Of a stretch of DNA of 64,000 nt, positions 43,951 to 53,257 are shown piece by piece. Under the pieces are notes generated by a model. The model did no database searches. It had not been told where the DNA came from and was given only the letters and a program-made list of their open reading frames with translations. Each line of letters starts with the position of its first letter. Within the stretch, counting starts at the first letter, position 1. The stretch is from Marinicella meishanensis (lineage in GTDB: Bacteria; Pseudomonadota; Gammaproteobacteria; Xanthomonadales; Marinicellaceae): NCBI RefSeq assembly GCF_019931145.1, contig NZ_JAIOUV010000001.1, positions 434,001 to 498,000 on the forward strand. The letters are read 5' to 3'. The translations under genes were made by a program, and so were the position numbers.

Positions 43951-45327
43951 TCAATCCTTGGTATATTGGCCATGCAGCCAGTTGAACACCGCGGTCATGC
44001 CCAGGGCCTCGCCGCCCTCGGTGCCGCCGGTGCGGTCGCCGAAGTTCCAGCCGTAGGTGTCGACATGCACCCAAGGGGTGTTGGCGTCCACAAAATGCTC
44101 CAAAAACAAGGCCGCGGTGATGCAGCCGGCTTGTGGTATGGAGCCGGTGTTGGAGATGTCGGCAATGGTGGATTTGATGTATTTTTGATAGCTTTGCTGC
44201 AATGGCAAAGGCCAGGTTTCATCGTGGGTGATTTGGCCACTGGCAAAGAGGCCGTCACTGATGGACTTGCGGTTGGTGAAAAACGGCGTCACCGTGGGTC
44301 CCATGGCCACCCGCGCGGCGCCGGTAAGGGTGGCAAAATCGATGATCAATTCCGGATTGGATTCGCCGGCATAGGTCAGGGCATCGGACAAGATCACCCG
44401 GCCCTCGGCATCGGTGTGGCCAATTTCAATGGTTTTGCCGGAGCGGGTTTTGACCACATCACCCTGGCGATAAGCGCTGCCAGCAACGGCATTTTCTACT
44501 GTGGGGATCAAAACCTGTAAACACACCGGCAATTGGTGGTCGATGATCATTTGTGCCAAACCCAACACATGGGCGCCACCACCCATGTCCTTTTTCATCC
44601 AGCGCATGAATTGCGCGGATTTCATGTTGTTGCCGCCGGTGTCAAAACAGACCCCTTTGCCGACCAAAGAAATTTTCGGGTGGGCTTCATCGCCCCAATT
44701 CAATTCGATCAATCTGGGCGGTTTGTGGCTGGCCCGACCGACCAGGTGTATGGCCGGAAAATTTTCGGTCAACAGCGCATCGCCTATGATTTCGGTGAAT
44801 GTGGCGTGGTGTTTCTCGGCAAAGGCTTCGGCCATGGCCGACATCTCGGTCGGGCCCATGTCGTCAGCCGGGGTGTTGATCAAGTCCCGCACCAAAGCGG
44901 TGGCGTGAATGGTCGACAGTTCTGACGCAAAAGCCTGCGGGTCTGGCAGCACCAAAGTGGCGCAGGCTTTGGGTTGTTGGTAGCGGTTGAACTGATAGGT
45001 GCCAAATCCCCAAGACAAAACCATGGCTGAGGCCACATCGGCCGATTCACAAGCCACGTGGTAGTGTGCCACCGGAAAGTTTTTGAAGGCATGACAAAAA
45101 CTGTATGGGTTGAGGTCATCGGCAACCACCAGATATATTTTGGCCAGATGGCCATCGGCTTTGCGATCGATCAGGAAGTTGCCCACCTGATCACCCAATT
45201 TTTGTTGTTCGGCGGCGCGTTGTAGGTATTCATTTTGCGCGTCAAACCAAGTGTCGAATGTGTCCTTGATGATGGGCATCACAGGAATACTGGGTCCTTT
45301 GTGGGTGGTGCTGATGTGGTGAGTCAT
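43951..45327 (-). CDS. M17-family leucyl aminopeptidase
   Basis: A 458-residue cytosolic metallo-aminopeptidase that removes N-terminal residues from peptides. The catalytic C-terminal half has VGKGVCFDTGGNNMK (metal-binding Lys and Asp), KKDMGGGAHVLGLA and GHTDAEGRVILSDAL (metal-binding Asp/Glu and the catalytic Arg). The N-terminal half lacks the standard PepA domain and fits the shorter PepB-like group. The start is set at the ATG at 45327 (MTHHISTTHKGP). Followed after 4 bases by the HerA-like gene. Confidence 0.92.
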   Translation of the reverse strand: MTHHISTTHKGPSIPVMPIIKDTFDTWFDAQNEYLQRAAEQQKLGDQVGNFLIDRKADGHLAKIYLVVADDLNPYSFCHAFKNFPVAHYHVACESADVASAMVLSWGFGTYQFNRYQQPKACATLVLPDPQAFASELSTIHATALVRDLINTPADDMGPTEMSAMAEAFAEKHHATFTEIIGDALLTENFPAIHLVGRASHKPPRLIELNWGDEAHPKISLVGKGVCFDTGGNNMKSAQFMRWMKKDMGGGAHVLGLAQMIIDHQLPVCLQVLIPTVENAVAGSAYRQGDVVKTRSGKTIEIGHTDAEGRVILSDALTYAGESNPELIIDFATLTGAARVAMGPTVTPFFTNRKSISDGLFASGQITHDETWPLPLQQSYQKYIKSTIADISNTGSIPQAGCITAALFLEHFVDANTPWVHVDTYGWNFGDRTGGTEGGEALGMTAVFNWLHGQYTKD

Positions 45328-45421
45328 GATGGGTTTATGCAATGGATTCCACAATGATTATACTGAAGGCTGTGGGGAATATCGACCGTCAACACCAAAC
45401 TTCAGTCATCAATTGAGCGGA

Positions 45422-45883
45422 TCAACTGGGTTGGTAAATCATTTCCTGGTGCGGGATCTGGTCTTCCAGATAATAAGCGCCGGTGACGACAAAACCCAAG
45501 CTTTGATAAAACCGCGACAAATAGGACTGGGCCGAGATTTTGATGGGGTGCTCAGGGAATTGTTGCTGACAGACTTCGATGGCGGCTTGCATCAAGCGCC
45601 GGCCCAATTGGTGCGCTCTGAATTCGGGGTCAACCACCACCCGACCGATGCTGCAGGGGCTCCCAGGGGCTTGATCGGGCGGCAAGATGCGGGCGTAGGC
45701 CACCACCTGGTCGGTGGCTTGGAACAGGTGCCAGGCCGCTTGGTCCAGGTTGTCGATGTCCAGGTAAGGACAGTTTTGCTCCAGCACAAAGACGGCGTTG
45801 CGCAGTTGTAAGATCTGATACAACTCAGTGATGTTCAAGGCCGAAAATGTTCGGCATTGAAACGATTCGTCACTCAAAGTCAT
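45422..45883 (-). CDS. elaA: ElaA-type GNAT acetyltransferase
   Basis: A 153-residue GNAT-family protein. LRNAVFVLEQNCPYLDIDNLD is a conserved N-terminal segment of ElaA, and IGRVVVDPEFRAHQLGRRLM is the acetyl-CoA binding motif A (R/QxxGxG/A region, here HQLGRR). SAQSYLSRFYQSLGF is the usual motif B. The ATG at 45883 is preferred over a TTG two codons upstream; it overlaps the 3' end of the BNR lipoprotein gene by 14 bases, so the two are translationally linked. Substrate unknown. Confidence 0.9.
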   Translation of the reverse strand: MTLSDESFQCRTFSALNITELYQILQLRNAVFVLEQNCPYLDIDNLDQAAWHLFQATDQVVAYARILPPDQAPGSPCSIGRVVVDPEFRAHQLGRRLMQAAIEVCQQQFPEHPIKISAQSYLSRFYQSLGFVVTGAYYLEDQIPHQEMIYQPS

Positions 45884-48467
45884 CGGCAAAAATCAAATCA
45901 TCATCCAGTACCAGCGGCAGGGGCCACACATAGGCACCCCGGGAACGGGTGAACACCGCCAGGGTGGTGGCACCGCGGTCGATCGTCATGTCCCAGATCA
46001 TGACCGATGGCAGACCGGCGGTGAAGCGAAACCATTCGGGCTCGGCCACGGTCACGTCTTCGGTGTAATACAGGCCCCAATCGGTGCCAGCAAACACCAT
46101 GCCGGGGATGTTGGGATTGACCATCACGCTGTCCACCGGGATGTTGGGCAGGTTGCCGGATTTGTTGCGCCACTCAAAACTGGAACAATCGCTGTTGCAG
46201 GTCACTTCAAACAAGTGCCCAGGGGTGCTGGGGGTGTTTTGATCGAAGCCTCCCACCGCCGCGTAACCGGTGGTGGCGATGGTGCCATGGGTGACCACAT
46301 CAAGGATTGGTCGGTTGGGCAACACGCTGTTGCCATCGGTGACATCAACCCAGGTGGCTGAGTTGCTGCTGCCTTGTCCCAAACCAAACCCATAATACAC
46401 ATTGCCGTCATTGGTGCCAACAATGGCCACTTGGGCGTCGCTGATGCCGTAGTGCATTTGGTTGATGATGGAGCGGTTACCCAACACCCCTTTGGTGAGG
46501 TCCGGGCTGTTGATGTACCAAGCGCCGTTGTTGAGACCACCGGTGGTGGTTTCCCAGATGCGGTAGGTGCCGGCCATCAATTGACCACAAACTCCCACAC
46601 AGTCATGTTTGTTCAAATGAAAAGGAAAGATAAACGGCACCCGGTTGTCACCTGACCAGGGGTTGGCGAATGAGTTGTAACTGCCCAAGGGGCCCGTGGT
46701 GCTGATGCGCATGTTGCCAAACTGCGATTCCACATAAACCCGCTGGCCATTGATCGGTTCAATGGTGGCATAAATGCCATCGCCACCATTGACCCGGGTC
46801 CACGGTTTGGCGGTGAAGGATTCGCTGTTGGTGTCCCACAGGGCGACCGAAGAACCGTTGTCCTGGGCCCCGCCCACCGCCACCCGATTGGTGCTGTTGA
46901 CGAAATCAGCACTGATGTCTCCGGAGTAAAATTCGATGGTGTTGATGGTGTTGTTCAATTGGATGTATTCGATGTCACGGGGATCGGTGGCATCGGCGTT
47001 GCCGGTGTAATAAACCCCGCCATCATTCCCCACCAACAAGCGGGTGGGATCGCCATTCACATAAGCCCGGGCGTGTTGGTCGACGTGCACGTAGTCGCCA
47101 AAATTGGGCCCGCCGGCGTAGCCACAGGTGCTGTTGGTGAAGGTGTCACCGCCGTTGGTCGAACGGAACAGGTCGACGGCCGACAAAAACAACACGTCTG
47201 GATCGGTTGGCGACACGCTCATGCCCATGTCGTACCAGGCCTGCGTGCCGCTGTCATCACAGCCAAGGAAATCATTGGTGTCAGCGACCTGGGTCCAGCT
47301 GTCGCCGCCGTTGGTGGTTTTCCACACCCCACGCACGGCGCGGGTGGTGACGTCAGCCACTTGCGCATACAAAACGTCGTGGTCAGATGGGGCCATGGTC
47401 AGATCAATGCGGCCCAAACTGTTGGTTGGAAAGGGCGTGCCTTCGCCGGTGCCACTGGGCCAGCCGTTGCTGCTGGTCGACACCAAGGTCCAACTCGGAC
47501 ACGCGCTGCTGGGAAACGCGGCTTTGTAAATGCCGTTGGCGCCGTTTTGATTCAAATCAGGTTGCACCGTGGTGTTGTGGCCGCGGGTGCCAATGGCCAC
47601 GTAAATGTCCCCGGCGGCATTGACCTCCATGCCGGTCACGTCTTGGCGTTGGGTGTCAAAAGCATTGGTCAGGCAGGCCTCGGTCCAATCAACCCCGTCA
47701 TTGAATGAAAAGAACAGGCCGGTTTTGGTGCCCACCACCAGGTGACTTGAATTCAAGGGGTTGGTGCGCACCCGACCAATGGCCTGATACTGGGGGAACT
47801 CGCCAGCCGGTTGGTCTCGGTAGGGCGCGAATTCGACTTCGCCCAACACCGCCCAATTGGCCCCGGCATCGACCGAGCGCAGCAATCCGGCACTGCCGAA
47901 TGAGTAAGAACCGTAACGCAAGTCACCGGTACCGGCATAAATCACATTGGGATCATTGGGGTCCAGGTGTAAATCACCAATGGCGGCCCCATTGATGCCG
48001 GTTTGGTCAGTGACGTTGGTCCAAGTGGTTTGTTCGTCACAGCAGTCGGTGGTTTTCCACACCCCGCCACCGTCCACACCGGCATAAGCAATGGTTGGGT
48101 CGCTGGGGTGGGCCACAATGACATTCACCCGCCCTGAGAAGGCGGTGCTGGCTGGATCACCCAAAGGCAAAGGCCCCAAAGCGGTGAAGGCATTGGGATC
48201 GATGCCATTGAACTGATCGGCCTGTTTGAATTTTCGCCTGGGGGTTTGTTGGCGGACCTGTTGGTGCGACGTGCGCGCATCGACCAACCACTCTTGGCGG
48301 TATTGAAAGGTGGGATAACTGTAACGGGTCGCCCAATAATCACCGCGCACGGGTTTGTGAAAATCGGCCATGTCACTGTGATCGGCCGGGTCTTGGCTGC
48401 AGGCCAGCAAACAAGCACAGGTCAAGATGGGCGCCCAACAGCGGCTGGACTCAAAGATTTTTTTCAT
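45870..48467 (-). CDS. BNR-repeat (sortilin-like beta-propeller) lipoprotein with DDFE tail
   Basis: An 865-residue lipoprotein. The ATG at 48467 has GAGGAT 6 bases upstream and opens a signal peptide ending LLACS, a proper lipobox. The mature chain contains BNR/Asp-box-like units (GGVWKTTDCC, GLLRSVDAGANW, GVWKTTNGGDSW, DLFRSTNGGDTF) spread over its length, so one or two sortilin/VPS10-type propellers are expected. The last residues are LIFADDFE, related to the tails of two other secreted proteins here. No catalytic motif; exposed outer-membrane location is probable. It overlaps the waaA 3' end by 17 bases and ends the long LysM-dprA-topA-waaA run. Confidence 0.85.
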   Translation of the reverse strand: MKKIFESSRCWAPILTCACLLACSQDPADHSDMADFHKPVRGDYWATRYSYPTFQYRQEWLVDARTSHQQVRQQTPRRKFKQADQFNGIDPNAFTALGPLPLGDPASTAFSGRVNVIVAHPSDPTIAYAGVDGGGVWKTTDCCDEQTTWTNVTDQTGINGAAIGDLHLDPNDPNVIYAGTGDLRYGSYSFGSAGLLRSVDAGANWAVLGEVEFAPYRDQPAGEFPQYQAIGRVRTNPLNSSHLVVGTKTGLFFSFNDGVDWTEACLTNAFDTQRQDVTGMEVNAAGDIYVAIGTRGHNTTVQPDLNQNGANGIYKAAFPSSACPSWTLVSTSSNGWPSGTGEGTPFPTNSLGRIDLTMAPSDHDVLYAQVADVTTRAVRGVWKTTNGGDSWTQVADTNDFLGCDDSGTQAWYDMGMSVSPTDPDVLFLSAVDLFRSTNGGDTFTNSTCGYAGGPNFGDYVHVDQHARAYVNGDPTRLLVGNDGGVYYTGNADATDPRDIEYIQLNNTINTIEFYSGDISADFVNSTNRVAVGGAQDNGSSVALWDTNSESFTAKPWTRVNGGDGIYATIEPINGQRVYVESQFGNMRISTTGPLGSYNSFANPWSGDNRVPFIFPFHLNKHDCVGVCGQLMAGTYRIWETTTGGLNNGAWYINSPDLTKGVLGNRSIINQMHYGISDAQVAIVGTNDGNVYYGFGLGQGSSNSATWVDVTDGNSVLPNRPILDVVTHGTIATTGYAAVGGFDQNTPSTPGHLFEVTCNSDCSSFEWRNKSGNLPNIPVDSVMVNPNIPGMVFAGTDWGLYYTEDVTVAEPEWFRFTAGLPSVMIWDMTIDRGATTLAVFTRSRGAYVWPLPLVLDDDLIFADDFE

Positions 48468-49797
48468 GGCGGATCCTCGGAAAATGTTTGGCTTTGATGG
48501 TGTCGCCCAAGGGTTTGGTCTCCATGGCGGACTCAATCAGGTGCATGGTCAAGTTTACCGCGCCGCGGTGTCTTTGTACCATTTCTTTGGCCGCCTGGCC
48601 CATGGCCAGACGGGCGGCTTCGTTTTCAATCAAATATTCCATCGAGCGGATGATGTCATTGGCATCATGTACGGTTTGTGAACCGTCACAGTCATTCAAC
48701 AATTGGGTGATTTCGGTGAAGTTATGGGTGTTGGGCCCAACCAACACCGGCAAGGAAAAGACCGCGGCTTCCAGCACGTTGTGGCCACCGATGTTGGCAA
48801 TCGAACCACCCACAAAAGCGATGTCTGAGGAGGCATAAAACTCCAACATTTCACCCATGGTGTCGACCACGAAGACATCGCCTTCGATGTCGACCAAGCC
48901 TATTTCACTGCGCAGTTGGGTGTTGAAGCCTTTGTTGCGACAAGCTTGGGTGGTGCTTTGGAAGCGCTCGGGGTGGCGGGGGACGATGACCAGCATCAAT
49001 TTGGGGTGTCGTTGTTTCAACACGGCATAAGCGTCCAACACCTCTATTTCATCTTCTTGGTGGGTGCTGGCGGCTATCCATACCAGGCGGCTGTTTTGGT
49101 AATGGTCCCTGATTTCCTGGCCTTTTTCGATGATGTGGTTTTCGACGATGATGTCAAACTTGAGACTGCCAACCACGAATATCTTCTCCGGATAACAGCC
49201 CAGCTGAATCATGCGCTGGGCATCGGTAACCGTTTGGGCGGCGACATAAGCGGTGTCATTGAAGGCTTTGGCGGCCAACGATTCCACCCAGCGATAACCT
49301 TTCATGGAGACTTCTGACAAGCGGGCATTGGCCACCACGATGGGGATGTTTTTCTTTTTGCAAAAACGGAACAAATTGGGCCAGATTTCGGTTTCCATGA
49401 TCACCGCCAAATCGGGCTTGGTTTTGCGCAGAAACCGTTTCACTGCACCGGGCAAATCATAAGGCAGGTACACATGAAACACCTGATCACCGAATATTTG
49501 TTGCACCCGGTCAGAGCCGGTGGGGGTGATGGTGGTCAGCACAAAAGAGTGGTCTTGGTATTTTTCCATCAAGGCTTTGATTAAGGGGATGGCGGCATTC
49601 ACTTCACCGACCGACACCGCATGCACCCAAATGGACTGGTTCTTGAACTTGGGAGATTTGAACCAGCCAAACCGTTCATGCCAGCGCTGTAAATAGGCTT
49701 TGGTTTTGATCCCTCGGGTGGCCAGCCTGATCAGCACCAATGGCGTCAGCAAGGTGGTTACCAAGGAGTAAAAGCGGGAGCGCAGTTCGAGTTTCAT
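48451..49797 (-). CDS. waaA: 3-deoxy-D-manno-octulosonic acid transferase
   Basis: A 448-residue inner-membrane-associated GT30 enzyme that adds Kdo from CMP-Kdo to lipid IVA. The ATG at 49797 overlaps the tsaC stop (ATGA). An N-terminal hydrophobic helix precedes the Rossmann fold. WVHAVSVGEVNAAIPLI (catalytic Glu region), MVETEIWPNLF-like IMETEIWPNLF, SLKFDI and VPRHPERF (CMP-binding) are typical. Its presence marks an outer membrane with LPS, and so places the genome among Gram-negative bacteria. Whether it adds one or two Kdo residues cannot be read. Confidence 0.96.
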   Translation of the reverse strand: MKLELRSRFYSLVTTLLTPLVLIRLATRGIKTKAYLQRWHERFGWFKSPKFKNQSIWVHAVSVGEVNAAIPLIKALMEKYQDHSFVLTTITPTGSDRVQQIFGDQVFHVYLPYDLPGAVKRFLRKTKPDLAVIMETEIWPNLFRFCKKKNIPIVVANARLSEVSMKGYRWVESLAAKAFNDTAYVAAQTVTDAQRMIQLGCYPEKIFVVGSLKFDIIVENHIIEKGQEIRDHYQNSRLVWIAASTHQEDEIEVLDAYAVLKQRHPKLMLVIVPRHPERFQSTTQACRNKGFNTQLRSEIGLVDIEGDVFVVDTMGEMLEFYASSDIAFVGGSIANIGGHNVLEAAVFSLPVLVGPNTHNFTEITQLLNDCDGSQTVHDANDIIRSMEYLIENEAARLAMGQAAKEMVQRHRGAVNLTMHLIESAMETKPLGDTIKAKHFPRIRHEKNL

Positions 49798-50351
49798 CGC
49801 AACACCTGGCCGGAGCTGGCCAAGCGCATGGCCGAAGGCCCAGCTTGTTGGCCCAATGGCAAATCCAAATAATGATCCACCTGATCGCCCCAAATGGCGG
49901 CAATCTCGGCACAGGAGTTTGGGGTGGGTTGGCCACTGAGGTTGGCGCTGGTGGAAACCAAGGCATGACCCAGCTCATCGCACAAGGTTTTGACCGCCGG
50001 GTGGTCGGTCAGCCGCACCGCCACGGTGTCATGGTCGCCGGTGATCCAACGGGGCGTCAGCGCGGTGGCTGGAAATACCCAGGTGTGATGGCCTGGCCAG
50101 GTTTTTAAGGCCCGGGCCAAATCGAACGGGTCAGCCGGTTGGATCAATGGCAACAGTTGTTGCAGGTGGCTGGCGATGAGGATCAGACCCATGTTCACAG
50201 GCCGTCGTTTGAGTTGGAGGATGCGCTGCACCGCGGCTTCATCGCGGTAATCACAACCGATGCCAAAAACCCCTTCAGTGGGATACACCAACACCCCGCC
50301 CTGTCGCACAGAGTCAGCTGCTTGCTTGATGGAAGTCCCCAATTCAGCCAT
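49794..50351 (-). CDS. tsaC: Threonylcarbamoyl-AMP synthase
   Basis: A 185-residue Sua5/YrdC enzyme that makes threonylcarbamoyl-AMP for the t6A modification of tRNAs that read ANN codons. GGVLVYPTEGVFGIGCD opens the domain (usually YPTET/SxYGLG), LKRRPVNMGLILIA corresponds to the KxRP...PLI loop, and LVSTSANLSGQP is the conserved ATP/Thr site. Short form without the Sua5 extra domain. Starts 2 bases after topA and overlaps waaA by 4. The E. coli order smf-smg-topA-like is preserved. Confidence 0.95.
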   Translation of the reverse strand: MAELGTSIKQAADSVRQGGVLVYPTEGVFGIGCDYRDEAAVQRILQLKRRPVNMGLILIASHLQQLLPLIQPADPFDLARALKTWPGHHTWVFPATALTPRWITGDHDTVAVRLTDHPAVKTLCDELGHALVSTSANLSGQPTPNSCAEIAAIWGDQVDHYLDLPLGQQAGPSAMRLASSGQVLR

Positions 50352-50353
50352 GG

Positions 50354-52777
50354 TTATTTGGCAGTCGATTTCTTTGCTGCTTTTTTCTTAGTGGTCTTTT
50401 TTTTCGTGGCTTTTTTGACGACTTTTTTCTTCGCCACCTTTTTCTTGGTGGTCTTCTTCTTGGTCACTTTTTTCTTGCTGGTTTTCTTCTTGCCACGGCG
50501 CTTTTTGTCGGGTGCATTGGCCAGGATTTCGATGCACTGTTCATGGGTCAGGGCTTTCGGATCCTGGTCTTTGGCAATCTTGCCGTTTTTGTTGCCGTCG
50601 GTCACGTAAGGACCCCAGCGGCCATTCAGCACTTGAATGCCATCATCAAAAGTTTGGATGATTTTGTTGGCATCGGCAATCTTTTTCTCGGTGATCAGCA
50701 CCAGCGCCTCTTCCAAGGTGATGGAGTATGGGTCGCCGTCTTTGATGCTGACGAATTTATTGTCATAACGCACATAGGGCCCAAAGCGACCGATGTTGGC
50801 CGACACTTTTTCACCCTCTGAGGTTTCGCCCAAATGTCGGGGCAAGGCAAACAAGGCCATGGCCTCATCGAAGGTGATGGTGTCCAGTTTTTGTCCGGGC
50901 AACAAGCCCGCAAAATTGGGTTTGTCTTCATCATCACGGGTGCCTATCTGTACGAATGTACCGTACTTGCCGATGCGCACTGAGACCGGTTTGCCGGTTT
51001 TGGGGTCGGTGCCCAGTTCTCTTTTGTACTGCGCTTCGTCGCGGGACACGGATTCTTCTTTTTCTTCCACCAGTTTGATGAAAGGGTCCCAGAACTTTTT
51101 CATCAATGGTTTCCAGGATTTTTCCCCGCGTGACACCGCGTCCAAGGCGTCTTCCAGCCGGGCGGTGAACTCATAGTCCACATAGTCTTTGAAGTGGGAT
51201 TCCAGGAACCGGGCCACCACTTTACCGACGTCGGTGGGGATGAAGCGTTTGCTTTCCAATTCCACATAGTCTCGGTTCAACAAAGTGGAGATGATGCTGG
51301 CATAGGTCGAGGGCCGACCGATGCCGAATTCTTCCAGCGCCTTAACCAGCGTGGCTTCAGAATACCGCGGTGGTGGTTCGGTGAAGTGCTGCACCCCTTC
51401 AATCGATTTGACCGCCACCACATCGCCTTTTTTCAGGTTGGGCAAGTGGTTTTCTTTTTGGTCTTTTTTGACGTCGTCCATGCCTTCTTCATAAACTGCC
51501 AGAAAGCCTTTTTCCAGGATGGTGGAGCCAGAAGCCCGCAGGTTGTGGCCATCACCGAAGGTGAAATCAGCCGACACAGTGCCGATGGTGGCGTTGATCA
51601 TTTGTGAAGCCAGGGTGCGTTTCCAGATCAAATCATACAAACGGAATTGGTCGCGATCCAAGAATGACTTGATTTCGGCCGGTATCAACTGGGCCGACAC
51701 CGCACGAATCGCCTCATGGGCCTCTTGGGCGTTTTTCGATTTGCTTTTGTAATGGTTGGGTTTGTCAGGGACTTGCTTGGCCCCATACTTGTCTCGAATG
51801 ACGCCCCGAATGTCTTCGATGGCATCGTTGGCCAGGTTCAATGAGTCGGTCCGCATGTAAGTGATCAAACCTTGGCTTTGTCCATTGATCTCCATGCCCT
51901 CATACAATTGTTGGGCGATTTGCATGGTTTTGCGCGCGGTGAACCCCAGTTTTCTGGCCGCCTCTTGTTGCATGGTAGAGGTGATGAAAGGCGGTGCGGG
52001 TTTGCGTTTGCGTTCCCGCTGGGTCAGCTCAGTCACCGTCAGTTCGGTTCCGGCTTGGCTGCGCAATGTTTTCAGTGCCTCATCGGCCTTTTGCTGGTTG
52101 TTGATGTCAAACTTTTTCAGTTTGTTGCCGGCGTAGATGTTCAGGTTGGACTCAAAGCCGGCGGCTCCTTTGGCCAATTGTCCATGGATGGTCCAATATT
52201 CTTCTTTGATGAAGGCGGCGATTTCATCTTCGCGCTGCACGATCAAGCGCAGGGCAGGGGATTGCACCCGACCGGCCGATAAGCCCCGCCGCACTTTTTT
52301 CCACAACAAGGGCGACAGGTTGAAACCCACCAGGTAGTCCAGTGCCCGACGGGCTTGCTGGGCATCCACCAATTCATCGGAAATTTGGCGGGGGTTGGCC
52401 ACCGCTTCCTGAATGGCTGATTTGGTGATTTCTGAGAACACCACCCGTTTGATGTCTTTGTCTTTGAGCAGGTTGCGGTCTTTGAGGATTTCCACCACGT
52501 GCCAGGATATGGCCTCTCCTTCGCGGTCCAAATCCGTGGCCAGATAGATGGTGTGTGCTTTTTTGGCGGCTTTGACGATGGCGTCGATGTGCTTCTTGTT
52601 TTTTTCCACATCGACGTATTTGAGTTCGAAGTCGTTGTCCGGGTCTACCGCACCTGATTTGGCCAAAAGATCTCGCACATGTCCATATGATGCCAATACT
52701 TTGTGTCCTTTGCCGAGGTATTTTTCAATGGTTTTTGCTTTTGCAGGTGATTCTACAATCAGTAAGTTGTCTGCCAT
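50354..52777 (-). CDS. topA: DNA topoisomerase I with lysine-rich C-terminal tail
   Basis: An 807-residue type IA topoisomerase relaxing negative supercoils. The TOPRIM domain has IVESPAKAKTIEKYLG at residues 7-22 and ATDLDREGEAISWH near 95. The nucleophile is Tyr307 in TYMRTDSLN. Two topoisomerase C-terminal repeats (VRIGKYGTFVQIG, IGRFGPYVRY) are present, while the four-cysteine zinc ribbons of E. coli TopA are absent. The last 50 residues are almost only Lys, Thr, Val and Ala in KKK-containing repeats, similar in style to eukaryotic H1 tails. Start ATG 3 bases after the smg stop. Confidence 0.96.
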   Translation of the reverse strand: MADNLLIVESPAKAKTIEKYLGKGHKVLASYGHVRDLLAKSGAVDPDNDFELKYVDVEKNKKHIDAIVKAAKKAHTIYLATDLDREGEAISWHVVEILKDRNLLKDKDIKRVVFSEITKSAIQEAVANPRQISDELVDAQQARRALDYLVGFNLSPLLWKKVRRGLSAGRVQSPALRLIVQREDEIAAFIKEEYWTIHGQLAKGAAGFESNLNIYAGNKLKKFDINNQQKADEALKTLRSQAGTELTVTELTQRERKRKPAPPFITSTMQQEAARKLGFTARKTMQIAQQLYEGMEINGQSQGLITYMRTDSLNLANDAIEDIRGVIRDKYGAKQVPDKPNHYKSKSKNAQEAHEAIRAVSAQLIPAEIKSFLDRDQFRLYDLIWKRTLASQMINATIGTVSADFTFGDGHNLRASGSTILEKGFLAVYEEGMDDVKKDQKENHLPNLKKGDVVAVKSIEGVQHFTEPPPRYSEATLVKALEEFGIGRPSTYASIISTLLNRDYVELESKRFIPTDVGKVVARFLESHFKDYVDYEFTARLEDALDAVSRGEKSWKPLMKKFWDPFIKLVEEKEESVSRDEAQYKRELGTDPKTGKPVSVRIGKYGTFVQIGTRDDEDKPNFAGLLPGQKLDTITFDEAMALFALPRHLGETSEGEKVSANIGRFGPYVRYDNKFVSIKDGDPYSITLEEALVLITEKKIADANKIIQTFDDGIQVLNGRWGPYVTDGNKNGKIAKDQDPKALTHEQCIEILANAPDKKRRGKKKTSKKKVTKKKTTKKKVAKKKVVKKATKKKTTKKKAAKKSTAK

Positions 52778-52780
52778 GGG

Positions 52781-53257
52781 CTAATGTTCATGATCGACCG
52801 GTGGATCAAACATCAAACTTTCCATTGATGCAAAGGCTTGTTCCTCATCCGGTTGTGAAAATAAAATTATCAAAGCGAGCCATTGTAAATCATCAACATC
52901 AATGTTGTCAGCATTTAGATTGAGCAAACCATTGATCAGCAGTTCCCGGGTATTGGGGGTTAGGATACCTGAGGATTCGAGGTAATGGATGAAATTGATG
53001 CCTTCTTCGTCGAGCAATTCCAATTCGGCGTTGGTGTAGATTCGAATCGCATCGGCCGATTGCTCAACCGGTTGGTGGGTCTTGTCGTGTATGCTCAACA
53101 ACCAGTCAAAAGCATGGTCGATGGTGCTTTGCTCAAAGCCGGCTTGTTCGAGGCCATCATAGATGCTGTTCTTGGTGTATTGTTCTTGGAGGTTGGCTTG
53201 CTCTGACAAATAATTCTCAAATAAATAAACCAAGACGTCAATGATGTTTTCATTCAT
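52781..53257 (-). CDS. smg: Smg family protein (DUF494)
   Basis: A 158-residue acidic, helical protein. The opening MNENIIDVLVYLFENYL and the FDWLLSIHDK segment are characteristic. Smg is found between dprA and topA in many gammaproteobacteria, and its biochemical role is unknown. Its ATG overlaps the dprA stop (ATGA), so it is translated after dprA. Confidence 0.9.
   Translation of the reverse strand: MNENIIDVLVYLFENYLSEQANLQEQYTKNSIYDGLEQAGFEQSTIDHAFDWLLSIHDKTHQPVEQSADAIRIYTNAELELLDEEGINFIHYLESSGILTPNTRELLINGLLNLNADNIDVDDLQWLALIILFSQPDEEQAFASMESLMFDPPVDHEH

Noticed and set aside
46959-47708. 249-codon plus-strand frame opposite the BNR lipoprotein
   Set aside because: Gly/Val-rich antisense translation of Asp-box repeats; no start signal.
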